64,000 bases of DNA from Orenia marismortui DSM 5156 (lineage in GTDB: Bacteria > Bacillota > Halanaerobiia > Halobacteroidales > Halobacteroidaceae): contig NZ_KB900620.1 of NCBI RefSeq assembly GCF_000379025.1, forward strand, positions 302,802-366,801, given 5' to 3'. Of this stretch, positions 8,562-16,335 are shown in pieces; within the stretch, counting starts at the first letter, position 1; the number at the start of each line of letters is the position of its first letter. The position numbers were made by a program, and so were the translations under genes. A model generated the notes under the pieces. That model did no database searches. It worked only from the letters and a program-made list of their open reading frames with translations, and had not been told where the DNA came from.

Positions 8562-8927
8562 TTATATCGCTATCGCTTGAGCTACAGCATAATCTCTACT
8601 ATGTGAGATACTAATCATAATCTTTTTAATTTGAAATTCTTCTAGCAAAGATTGAGCTTTATTATGTAATAATACTTCTGGCTTTCCTAACTCATCTTTA
8701 GTAATCTCTATATCAGTCCATTTAAACCCTCTAAACCCTGTTCCTAAAGCTTTAACAACTGCCTCTTTAGCAGCAAAACGAGCAGCATAGTAAGGCCATG
8801 GGCTTTGATGATCTTCACAATAATTTATCTCATTCTCTGTAAAGAACCTTTTCTTAAACCTCTGATGCTTTAAAATAGCATCTTTTATTCGTTCAATTTC
8901 TATAATGTCTACTCCTAATCCTTTCAT
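8562..8927 (-). CDS. acpS: Holo-[acyl-carrier-protein] synthase
   Basis: A 121-residue AcpS-type phosphopantetheinyl transferase, which moves 4'-phosphopantetheine from CoA to acyl carrier protein for fatty-acid synthesis. The magnesium-binding residues are visible: Asp7 in GVDIIEIERI and Glu55 in FAAKEAVVKALGTG; the C-terminus has ISISHSRDYA. The ATG at 8927 was chosen (AAGGAG 12 bases upstream) over a TTG nine codons earlier without a ribosome site. It is followed by nnr, a common pairing in Firmicutes. The short AT-rich segment after the stop contains an ATTTACAATTTATAA phrase. Confidence 0.93.
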   Translation of the reverse strand: MKGLGVDIIEIERIKDAILKHQRFKKRFFTENEINYCEDHQSPWPYYAARFAAKEAVVKALGTGFRGFKWTDIEITKDELGKPEVLLHNKAQSLLEEFQIKKIMISISHSRDYAVAQAIAI

Positions 8928-9009
8928 CTCATCTTCAGACTCCTTATTCAGCAATTATAATATATTAATTCTACAATTTACCTTTTTTATCCTTCATACT
9001 ATTGGATTA

Positions 9010-9193
9010 TATATATAATTTTCCTTCACTGTAGATCTTCTTTAATATGTAAGATAATATTTTGAGAAGTTCTTTGACACAAGTCCTCTATTACTTTTTG
9101 TGCCATCTACACCGTTTCATTTTCCCTTCTTAGATCCACCTTAGTTTTTCCATCTTCCGTCTGATATATTAAGATATCAGTGTTATTCTCAAT
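9010..9193 (-). pseudogene. Decayed N-terminal fragment of a RhuM-family (KilA-N/Fic-linked) gene
   Basis: Read on the minus strand from an ATT at 9193 (ribosome site AAGGAG still present) the frame gives ENNTDILIYQTEDGKTKVDLRRENETV, a TAG stop, then MAQKVIEDLCQRTSQNIILHIKE. After a one-base frameshift it continues IYSEGKL. This follows the N-terminus of RhuM-family proteins (typically I-x-x-Y-x-T-E-D-G-x-T-x-V, then ETVWLTQ, then TTxQNIxLHI, then EGEL). The start codon, the Trp codon and the frame are all damaged and nothing further is recognisable, so it is a relic. Confidence 0.75.
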
Positions 9194-9363
9194 TTATAAT
9201 ACTCCTTATAATTTATTCTTTTAAACTTTGTTTTTAAATATTATTGAATATAGCTTTAATCTTTTTTATTTCCTCTCTCCTAAGACAGAAAAGACTGGCT
9301 TTGTATGATGAGTTGATAAACCCTAAAGAGAATTAAGAGATAAAATTTAATTGCCTAAATATC

Positions 9364-9390
9364 AAAAACCCCTGAGAAAATTCTCAGGGG
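9364..9390 (-). terminator. Rho-independent terminator of glmS
   Basis: The stem CCCCTGAGAA/TTCTCAGGGG (9369-9378 with 9381-9390) is followed on the minus strand by TTTTTGAT. It lies 170 bases past the glmS stop, beyond two copies of a 46-bp repeat. Confidence 0.92.
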
Positions 9391-9420
9391 TAAATTGATT
9401 ATTGCCCTTCGGGTTCTTAC

Positions 9421-9466
9421 GACTTTTCGTGATCGATAAGTGCCCAAAGAACATGGCACTTATCTT
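9421..9466. repeat. 46-bp direct repeat, copy A (contains a 10-bp inverted repeat)
   Basis: Identical to copy B (9514-9559) except for one base in the loop. It contains GATAAGTGCC and GGCACTTATC as perfect 10-bp arms around a 10-base loop, preceded by GACTTTTCGTGATC. The two copies are 93 bp apart, both downstream of glmS and before its terminator. Confidence 0.95.
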
Positions 9467-9513
9467 ATCTTCTCTTCTCTAATTCCTACTATCTTCTCCC
9501 TACAAGTCCTTCG

Positions 9514-9559
9514 GACTTTTCGTGATCGATAAGTGCCCAAAGAACACGGCACTTATCTT
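9514..9559. repeat. 46-bp direct repeat, copy B
   Basis: Second copy, ending 2 bases before the glmS stop codon. To its left, CTATCTTCTCCCTACAAGTCC then TTCGGACTTTTCGTG forms a short hairpin whose flanks (CTAT..T.TCCCTAC and TTCGTG) match those of the hairpin elements beside cimA (18053-18330). Confidence 0.95.
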
Positions 9560-9561
9560 CT

Positions 9562-11385
9562 CTACTCTACTGTTACACTCTTAGCTAAGTTTCTTGGTTG
9601 ATCTACATCAGATCCTCTTTCTATCGCTACATAATATGATAATAATTGTAATGGTACAACAGATGGTATAGCAGTTAATAATTCATCAGTTTTAGGAATT
9701 TCAATCTTATAATCTAAATCTTCAATTACTTCTTCACCTTCAAATACAATTCCTGTTACAACTCCACCACGAGCTTTAACTTCTTTTACATTACTTAAAG
9801 TCTTATCAATTACAGATTGTTGAGTTGCCACAGCAACTACTGGTACTCCATCTACAATCAAAGCTAATGGACCATGCTTTAATTCTCCAGCCGGATAAGC
9901 TTCAGCATGAATATAAGATATCTCTTTCAACTTTAAAGCACCTTCTAAAGATACAGCATAATCAATACTTCTACCAATAAAGAAAGCATCATTTTGATCT
10001 ACATAATCTTTGGCTAATTCCTTAATAGCGTCTACACTATTATCAATTATCTGTTCTACTTTCTCTGGTAGTCTCTTTAACTCAGAAATTAATTCTTGAC
10101 TTCTACTTAAGTCTAGTATACCTTTCACTTGGGATAAATAGATAGCTAACATATAAAATGCCATTAACATTGTAATATAAGCTTTAGTAGAAGCAACTGC
10201 AATCTCAGGTCCAGCATGAAGATAGATTACATCATCTGCTTCACGTGGAATAGTGCTTCCTACTGTATTACAAATAGCTATTACCCTTGCCCCTTTATCC
10301 TGTGCTTCTCGTAAAGCTGCCAAAGTATCTGCAGTCTCTCCAGACTGACTTACTACAATCACTAATGTATTTTCATCAATTAGTGGATCTCTATATCTAA
10401 ATTCTGATGCAACATCTACTTCTACTGGAATTCGAGCTAAATTCTCAATTGCATATTTTCCTACTATTCCAGAATAATAAGCAGTTCCACAAGCAACAAT
10501 ATAAATTTTATTGTAACTTTCTAATTCCTTAGCTGTTAAACTAACTTCATTAAAATGAATAGTATCTTCATTTAAACGACCAGCAATAGACCTTCTTAAT
10601 GCTTCTGGCTGTTCATGTATCTCTTTAAGCATAAAGTGATCAAAACCACTCTTTTCAGCCATTCCTGGATCCCAGTCAACTTCAAAGACCTCTTTCTCTA
10701 TCCTTTCTCCACTAACAGTAGATAAATCTACTCCATCACAAGTAATAACCCCCATCTCACCATCATCTAAGATAAATACTTTATCTGTATGTTTTAAGAT
10801 AGCAGGAATATCAGAAGCTATAAAGTATTCTTCTTGCCCTATACCAATTATTAGTGGGCTATCTTCTCTAACTGTAATTAATTTATCTGGTTCTTCTGTT
10901 GATAAAATTACTAGAGCGTAAGCTCCTTCTAATTTGCCTACTACTTTTCTAACTGTCTCTTCTAAATTTCCATCATAATACTCTTGAATTAAATGAGGGA
11001 TCACTTCTGTATCAGTTTCCGATTCAAATTCATAGCCTTTAGCTTTTAGCTCTTCCCTTAACTCCATATAGTTTTCAATAATCCCATTATGAACAACTGC
11101 AAACTTTCCATTAGCACTTGTATGAGGATGAGAATTAGGTGTAGATGGTTTTCCATGGGTAGCCCAACGAGTATGACCAATCCCAATACTGCCTTTAGGA
11201 TCTTCTTTATCAGTAAGTGCTTCTAACTCAAACAATTTACCTACCGTCTTAAAAATATTAATCTCTCCATCATTATATAAAGCAACACCTGCAGAATCAT
11301 AACCTCGATATTCTAATTTTTGCAAGCCTTCTACCAATATTGGACTAGCCTGGCGATTTCCAATATAACCCACAATTCCACACAT
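9562..11385 (-). CDS. glmS: Glutamine--fructose-6-phosphate aminotransferase (isomerising)
   Basis: A 607-residue enzyme making glucosamine-6-phosphate from fructose-6-phosphate and glutamine, the entry step to peptidoglycan amino sugars. The N-terminal nucleophile Cys2 is in MCGIVGYIG, and the class II glutaminase domain runs to ~240 (GHTRWATHG, ETDTEVI). Two SIS sugar-isomerase domains follow (VSQSGETADT, CNTVGST, GPLALI), and the C-terminus DQPRNLAKSVTVE is canonical. The ATG has a TAGGGGG ribosome site. A glmS ribozyme lies immediately upstream, so expression should fall when glucosamine-6-phosphate accumulates. It is downstream of cdaA and glmM. Confidence 0.98.
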   Translation of the reverse strand: MCGIVGYIGNRQASPILVEGLQKLEYRGYDSAGVALYNDGEINIFKTVGKLFELEALTDKEDPKGSIGIGHTRWATHGKPSTPNSHPHTSANGKFAVVHNGIIENYMELREELKAKGYEFESETDTEVIPHLIQEYYDGNLEETVRKVVGKLEGAYALVILSTEEPDKLITVREDSPLIIGIGQEEYFIASDIPAILKHTDKVFILDDGEMGVITCDGVDLSTVSGERIEKEVFEVDWDPGMAEKSGFDHFMLKEIHEQPEALRRSIAGRLNEDTIHFNEVSLTAKELESYNKIYIVACGTAYYSGIVGKYAIENLARIPVEVDVASEFRYRDPLIDENTLVIVVSQSGETADTLAALREAQDKGARVIAICNTVGSTIPREADDVIYLHAGPEIAVASTKAYITMLMAFYMLAIYLSQVKGILDLSRSQELISELKRLPEKVEQIIDNSVDAIKELAKDYVDQNDAFFIGRSIDYAVSLEGALKLKEISYIHAEAYPAGELKHGPLALIVDGVPVVAVATQQSVIDKTLSNVKEVKARGGVVTGIVFEGEEVIEDLDYKIEIPKTDELLTAIPSVVPLQLLSYYVAIERGSDVDQPRNLAKSVTVE

Positions 11386-11434
11386 ATATATTAACCCCCT
11401 ATTTACTCTTAAAGTTGAAATAAGTGCTATTCCT

Positions 11435-11594
11435 AAATTCCTTTGTACTTAGAATTACTTCTAAGTTTTAAGAATTTAGTTTAAGGCTAATAGCTATAAC
11501 CTGAGGGTATCCGCCGAATATCGATCAGCCCTCTCCTCGTCAACTCAGAATTAAACACAATTTAAAATTGATAATTAATAATGAGTCCGGGCGC
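11435..11594 (-). ncRNA. glmS ribozyme (glucosamine-6-phosphate-activated self-cleaving riboswitch)
   Basis: In the 5' leader of glmS on the minus strand. Cleavage is expected between A at 11595 and G at 11594 (ATA|GCGCCCGG). Core signatures are present: GCGCCCGGACTCA pairing with TGAGT (P2), then GTTGACGAGGA, then ATCGA..TTCGGCGGAT, with GAGGG/CCCTC pairing across it. A P3-like stem (GGTTATAGCTATTAGCC) and a P4 hairpin (ACTTAGAA/TTCTAAGT inside AAATTC/GAATTT) follow. This matches the known Firmicutes glmS ribozyme in order and sequence. The P2 loop region has an AT-rich insertion containing ATTAATTATCAATTTT. Confidence 0.95.
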
Positions 11595-11608
11595 TATAAT
11601 TATATAGT

Positions 11609-11660
11609 ACAGTTTACAGTTGATAATAAATAAACTTAAACAATGAAAACTGTAAACTGT
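11609..11660 (-). repeat. 12-bp inverted repeat between glmM and the glmS ribozyme
   Basis: ACAGTTTACAGT and ACTGTAAACTGT are perfect complements around a 28-base AT-rich loop. It starts 18 bases past the glmM stop. No T-run follows, so transcripts probably read through into the ribozyme and glmS. Confidence 0.7.
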
Positions 11661-11677
11661 TAACTCTAAGTCATAAA

Positions 11678-13015
11678 CTAATTAAGCTCTGTTCTTATTA
11701 CTTTAGCTACATTATTTGCTAGTTTTTCTATTTCTTCTTCACCTTCCCCTTCAACCATAACCCTGATTAAAGGCTCTGTTCCTGAAGCTCTTACAAAAAT
11801 CCGTCCATTATCTCCTAATATTTTCTCAGACTCTTTTAGTATACTATCAATATTTTTATTATTCTCCCAATCTTTATCTTCTACTTCTATATTGACTAAT
11901 AATTGTGGAAAAGCAATCATCTCTTGACGTAATTCAGATAAATTCTTGCCTGTCTTTTTAATAATATCAATTAATTGTAATGCCGTTAAGATACCATCTC
12001 CAGTAGTATTATAATCTAAGAAAATAATATGACCTGATTTCTCTCCACCTAAAATATAATTTTTTTCTTTCATTTCTGCCAAAACATAACGATCTCCATT
12101 CTTCACAACAGAAACTTGGCCATTTAATTCATTCATTGCTTGATGTAATCCAAGGTTACTATATTTAGTAGCTACTATTGTATTATCTGTCAGGCGTCTT
12201 TCTCTTATTAACTCTCGTCCACAAATCGCTAAAATATAATCTCCATCTACTAAATTACCTTTATCATCAACAGCAATTAACCTATCTGCATCTCCATCAT
12301 GAGCAATTCCTAAATCTGCTTCATAATTTAATACTGCTTCCTTAATAACCTCAGGATTAGTAGAACCACAATTAACATTAATATTTAAGCCAGTTGGATT
12401 ATTATGTATAGCAATAACCTCAGCACCTAATTCTTCTAAGACTTGAGGTGCAGCTTTAAATGCAGCCCCATTAGCACAATCTATAACAACCTTTAAACCA
12501 CTAAAATTATTATCTACAGTAGATTTAATATAATTTATATAATCTGCTAAGCCATCATGAATAAATTTAACCTTACCTACTTTATCTCCTGAGGGTAATG
12601 AAATCTTATCTAAAGAATCAAAAATAATACCTTCAATCTCTTCCTCTTGATCATCAGATAACTTAAATCCATCTTTATTAAAGAATTTGATACCATTATC
12701 TTCTACTGGATTATGAGAGGCTGAAATCATAATTCCTGCATTAACATCCTTAGTTTTAGTTAAATAAGCAACAGCAGGTGTAGGTACTACACCTATTTTC
12801 ACTACATCTATACCTAAAGAAGTAATTCCTGCTATTAAAGCAGCTTCTAACATATCACCTGATTGTCTAGTATCTTTTCCAATTAATATTTTAGGACTTT
12901 CTTCCTCTTGAGACAAATAGTATGATCCAGCCTTACCTATTTTGAAGGCTAATTCAGCAGTTAAATATTGATTTGCTTCACCTCGTACTCCATCAGTTCC
13001 AAATAGATCACCCAT
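11678..13015 (-). CDS. glmM: Phosphoglucosamine mutase
   Basis: A 445-residue enzyme converting glucosamine-6-phosphate to glucosamine-1-phosphate for UDP-GlcNAc synthesis. The phosphoserine is Ser100 in MISASHNP; the metal loop is AHDGDADR, the sugar loop GGEKSGH, and the C-terminal phosphate-binding loop ASGTEPLIRVM. It sits between cdaA and glmS, the conserved Firmicutes arrangement, except that cdaR is not between it and cdaA. In Bacillus and relatives GlmM binds and inhibits CdaA, so the linkage is functionally sensible. An AGGAGGTG ribosome site precedes the ATG. Confidence 0.98.
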   Translation of the reverse strand: MGDLFGTDGVRGEANQYLTAELAFKIGKAGSYYLSQEEESPKILIGKDTRQSGDMLEAALIAGITSLGIDVVKIGVVPTPAVAYLTKTKDVNAGIMISASHNPVEDNGIKFFNKDGFKLSDDQEEEIEGIIFDSLDKISLPSGDKVGKVKFIHDGLADYINYIKSTVDNNFSGLKVVIDCANGAAFKAAPQVLEELGAEVIAIHNNPTGLNINVNCGSTNPEVIKEAVLNYEADLGIAHDGDADRLIAVDDKGNLVDGDYILAICGRELIRERRLTDNTIVATKYSNLGLHQAMNELNGQVSVVKNGDRYVLAEMKEKNYILGGEKSGHIIFLDYNTTGDGILTALQLIDIIKKTGKNLSELRQEMIAFPQLLVNIEVEDKDWENNKNIDSILKESEKILGDNGRIFVRASGTEPLIRVMVEGEGEEEIEKLANNVAKVIRTELN

Positions 13016-13117
13016 CTTTTCACCTCCTTTAATATTATATTTTTATAATCTACTAATGTGAGTAAATAATAAATAAGATACAATACTAATTATATTGTAA
13101 AGGATTATAGTTTTCAA

Positions 13118-13870
13118 CTAATTAACACCTAATTCATCAAATTTACTAAACAGCCTTTCTTTTAAGCTAAATTCATCTAAATTAGATTCAATTCTCCCAT
13201 CATATGTTATAGACACCACACCTGTCTCTTCTGAAACAACTATTACTAAGGCATCACTTTCTTCGCTAATACCTAATGCAGCCCTATGCCTTGTCCCAAA
13301 ACTTTGCTTTAAATTACTATTTTTAGTTATAGGCAATAAACAATTAGCTGCAACCAATCTATTCTTATCTATAATTATAGCCCCATCATGCAATGGGCTA
13401 TTAGGCGTAAATATATTTATTAGTAATTCCACTGATAAAATTGCATCTAATTCTATTCCCGTATCAATTATATCTTTAAGTCCCGTTGCTCTTTTCACTA
13501 CAATCAATGCCCCAATTTTATCTTTGCTTAATCTAATAATAGCCGCTACTAATTTATCAATATGAGTCTGAAATTTATCTCGTCTTCTTAATTGATTAAT
13601 TAAATTTCCTCTTCCTATGTGTTCTAAAGCCCTTCTTAACTCTGGTTGAAAAACTATCGGCAAAGCAATTAATATTACTGTCTTTACCTGATCTAATAAA
13701 GAATTAAATATTTTCAAACCTAATATTCCACTAAAAAATCTAATTAATAATAAAATTAATACACCATTTAGAAGTTGAATAGCTCTCGTTTCCTTAACTA
13801 AGGTGAAAAATTTATAAGAGACTACTAAAGTTACCAAAATATCAATTAACATTAAAATACTGATTTCCAT
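13118..13870 (-). CDS. cdaA: Membrane diadenylate cyclase CdaA (DAC domain)
   Basis: A 250-residue membrane enzyme joining two ATP into c-di-AMP, the signal controlling potassium and osmolyte transport. Three N-terminal membrane segments lie at ~5-75, then the DisA_N catalytic domain with the DGA motif at 162-164 and RHR at 194-196. I took the ATG at 13870 (AAAGGGG then AACACACA); a TTG six codons earlier overlaps the ribosome site. The usual regulator gene cdaR (YbbR repeats) is absent: the 102-base gap to glmM has no coding sequence. Confidence 0.96.
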   Translation of the reverse strand: MEISILMLIDILVTLVVSYKFFTLVKETRAIQLLNGVLILLLIRFFSGILGLKIFNSLLDQVKTVILIALPIVFQPELRRALEHIGRGNLINQLRRRDKFQTHIDKLVAAIIRLSKDKIGALIVVKRATGLKDIIDTGIELDAILSVELLINIFTPNSPLHDGAIIIDKNRLVAANCLLPITKNSNLKQSFGTRHRAALGISEESDALVIVVSEETGVVSITYDGRIESNLDEFSLKERLFSKFDELGVN

Positions 13871-13965
13871 TGTGTGTTCCCCTTTCAATAAAAAGAGGGA
13901 ATATTAATTTTAGGATTTCCAATAATGATAGATATTATAAATACTATTAAGATATTATAATATTA

Positions 13966-14006
13966 TAAAATAAAATCAGGCAGAAAATTTTAATATTCTC
14001 TACCTG
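13966..14006 (-). terminator. Rho-independent terminator after the symporter gene
   Basis: On the minus strand CAGGTAGAGAA pairs with TTTTCTGCCTG (11 bp with G-U pairs), followed by ATTTTATTTTA. It separates the symporter from cdaA. Confidence 0.7.
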
Positions 14007-14136
14007 TATTAACTTATTATAGATATTCAAGTCTAAAATTTAATTTAATTACTAATCACTGTCATCCAACTATATTCCTAATATAAATTTGATTCTAGTT
14101 AGATGATAATATTAAATTATATAGTTTAAATTTATT

Positions 14137-15453
14137 TTATCCTATCCCTCCATAAATAATGCCTAGAACCAAGACTACAATTGCTACTCCTGTAAATATA
14201 TATTTTGCAAAAGGCTCCCACCATATTCCCAATGGTTTTTCTGCTCCTTTATTTATCTCATTTCTTGCATTGTCAACACCATAAATCCAAAAGAAGGTAA
14301 TAGCAGCTAATACAGCACCTATTGGTATCAGATAAACTGTAACAGTATCAGCAAATAAACCAAAGATATTCATATTTAAATCTAATGGTAAACCAATTAA
14401 AAAAGCCAAAATTCCTACAATCAATACACTCTTCTTTCTACTCAAAGAAAAACGTTCAATTAGTGCTTCAACAGGAACTTCTATTAAATTGATTGCCGAA
14501 GAAAGTGCAGCAAACACTACACTTAAAAAGAATAAAGCTCCAAAGAAATAACCACCTGGCATACTCTTAAAAATAGTAGGTACTGTGATAAATAATAGAG
14601 GTGGACCTGCTTGTGGATCTAAACCAAAAGCAAATGTAGCCGGTATTATTACAAAAGCAGCCAAAAATGATGAAATAGTATTGAATATAACCGTATTAAA
14701 AGCAGAAGATGGAATATCTACATCCTCTTTTAAGTAACTACCATAAACCAACATAGCTGCTCCTCCCAAAGAAACCGTAAAAAAGGATTGTCCTAAAGCC
14801 ATAATCCAAGTTATAGGATCAAATAATTTACTCCAATCTGGCAACAACAAGAACTTGATCCCCGCTTTAGCACCAGGCAAAGTTAGTGACCTAAATAACA
14901 AAATAACTAATATTCCAAAAAGTATTGGCATCATAACTTTATTTACCTTCTCAATTCCTTCTTTGATACCAAAGCTAACAATAATTACAGTCAATAATAT
15001 CCCAATAAAATGCCATAAAATTGTATTTGGAGTACCAACAAAAGTCCCAAAATACGCCGGAATACTTTCTATGCTCTCAAAAGAATTAGTTAGAGTTAAA
15101 GTAAAGTATTTTAATATCCAACCAACGACTATAGAATAAAATATAAAAACACCTGTTACTCCTAATACGGGTATAATCCCCAATTTATCTCCAAAGTTAA
15201 GACCTTTATCTTTATATACATCTTCAAAAGCACCAATAGCACCTTTCTTCTTACTTCTTCCAAAAGCAAATTCCTCCATCAATCCTGTTGTACCTAAAAC
15301 TAAAACAAAAAATAGATAAGGAATCAAAAAAGCAGCCCCACCATAAGCCCCTAACCTCCAGGGGAACATCCATATGTTACCCAAACCAATAGCAGCTCCA
15401 ATACAAGCTAAAATAAATCCTAACTTACTAGACCATGTTTCTCTCTCTTGCAT
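14137..15453 (-). CDS. Sodium:neurotransmitter-type symporter (SNF/NSS family)
   Basis: A 438-residue LeuT-fold sodium-coupled transporter with about 11 membrane segments. TM1 carries GLGNIWMFPWRLGAYGG, the family sodium/substrate-binding signature. The commonly seen Arg in W-R-F-P is Met here, followed by a displaced Arg (FPWRLG). Other family landmarks are FGRSKKKGAIGAF after TM2, SLGGAAMLVYGSYL, and FFLSVVFAALSSAINLIE (TM8 sodium site). Substrate probably an amino acid; not identifiable from sequence. Monocistronic, between its own terminator (13966-14006) and the FAH gene 88 bases upstream. Confidence 0.93.
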   Translation of the reverse strand: MQERETWSSKLGFILACIGAAIGLGNIWMFPWRLGAYGGAAFLIPYLFFVLVLGTTGLMEEFAFGRSKKKGAIGAFEDVYKDKGLNFGDKLGIIPVLGVTGVFIFYSIVVGWILKYFTLTLTNSFESIESIPAYFGTFVGTPNTILWHFIGILLTVIIVSFGIKEGIEKVNKVMMPILFGILVILLFRSLTLPGAKAGIKFLLLPDWSKLFDPITWIMALGQSFFTVSLGGAAMLVYGSYLKEDVDIPSSAFNTVIFNTISSFLAAFVIIPATFAFGLDPQAGPPLLFITVPTIFKSMPGGYFFGALFFLSVVFAALSSAINLIEVPVEALIERFSLSRKKSVLIVGILAFLIGLPLDLNMNIFGLFADTVTVYLIPIGAVLAAITFFWIYGVDNARNEINKGAEKPLGIWWEPFAKYIFTGVAIVVLVLGIIYGGIG

Positions 15454-15540
15454 ATCTTAATACCTCCATAAATATTTAGTTTATTACTGCTTATAAAATT
15501 ATAAATATAAGTATTCTTATAGTAGAATTCATAATTAAAT

Positions 15541-16299
15541 CTAAGCTTGATCAATTTGATTCTTTAAGCTCCCTATCCCCTCTATCTTAACTTCTAAATC
15601 ATCTCCAACTTCTACACTGCCTACACCTGGAGGAGTACCTGTTGCAATAATATCACCAGGATTTAAAGTCATAACTTGAGAAATAAAACTTACTAGATAC
15701 TCAACTTCAAATATCATCTGTTTCGTATTGGAATTTTGCTTTACTTTTCCATTATGAAATAATTGAACCTGTAAATCATTTGGATTTACCTCTGTTTCAA
15801 TTATAGGACCAACTGGAGCAAAGGTATCAAAAGATTTTGCCCTGGTCCATTGTCCGTCACGATTTTGTAAGTCTCTAGCTGTAATATCATTAAAACAAGT
15901 ATAGCCCAAAATATGATCGCCAGCCTCTGCTGTCTCTATCTCTCTAATTTGATTCTTTACAACAACCGCTAACTCCGCCTCATAATCTACTTGTTGGCTG
16001 ATCTTAGGATATTTAACCTTTGTATTAGGACCTATGATGGAAGTAGCAGGTTTTAAAAAGATAACAGGTTCTTTAGGTAGATCCATATCTAATTCTTTCG
16101 CATGATCACGATAATTAAGCCCTACACAAATTATCTTACTAGGCTCACAAGGAGCCAATAAATCTACCTCACTTAATAAGTAATTTCTATCAGAAATTTG
16201 ATAATTATTATAAATATCACCTTTGATTTCTCTAATAATACCTTCCTCTAAGATACCATAACTAATCTTTTCTTCTTTTTTAAATCTTAGAAATTTCAT
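15541..16299 (-). CDS. Fumarylacetoacetate hydrolase (FAH) family protein
   Basis: A 252-residue FAH-fold enzyme. The C-terminal core holds IICVGLNYRDHAKELDM, EAELAVVV, YTCFNDITARDLQ and ATGTPPGVG, with the acidic metal ligands in family positions. Members act as hydrolases, isomerases or decarboxylases (often oxaloacetate decarboxylase or acylpyruvase); the substrate here is not determinable. I chose the ATG at 16299 (AGGTGAG then TAGA) over a GTG three codons upstream that overlaps the ribosome site. It follows the YihY-like gene closely, so the two are probably cotranscribed. Confidence 0.9.
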   Translation of the reverse strand: MKFLRFKKEEKISYGILEEGIIREIKGDIYNNYQISDRNYLLSEVDLLAPCEPSKIICVGLNYRDHAKELDMDLPKEPVIFLKPATSIIGPNTKVKYPKISQQVDYEAELAVVVKNQIREIETAEAGDHILGYTCFNDITARDLQNRDGQWTRAKSFDTFAPVGPIIETEVNPNDLQVQLFHNGKVKQNSNTKQMIFEVEYLVSFISQVMTLNPGDIIATGTPPGVGSVEVGDDLEVKIEGIGSLKNQIDQA

Positions 16300-16335
16300 T
16301 CTACTCACCTACTCTACTAAATTATAGACCAATCA

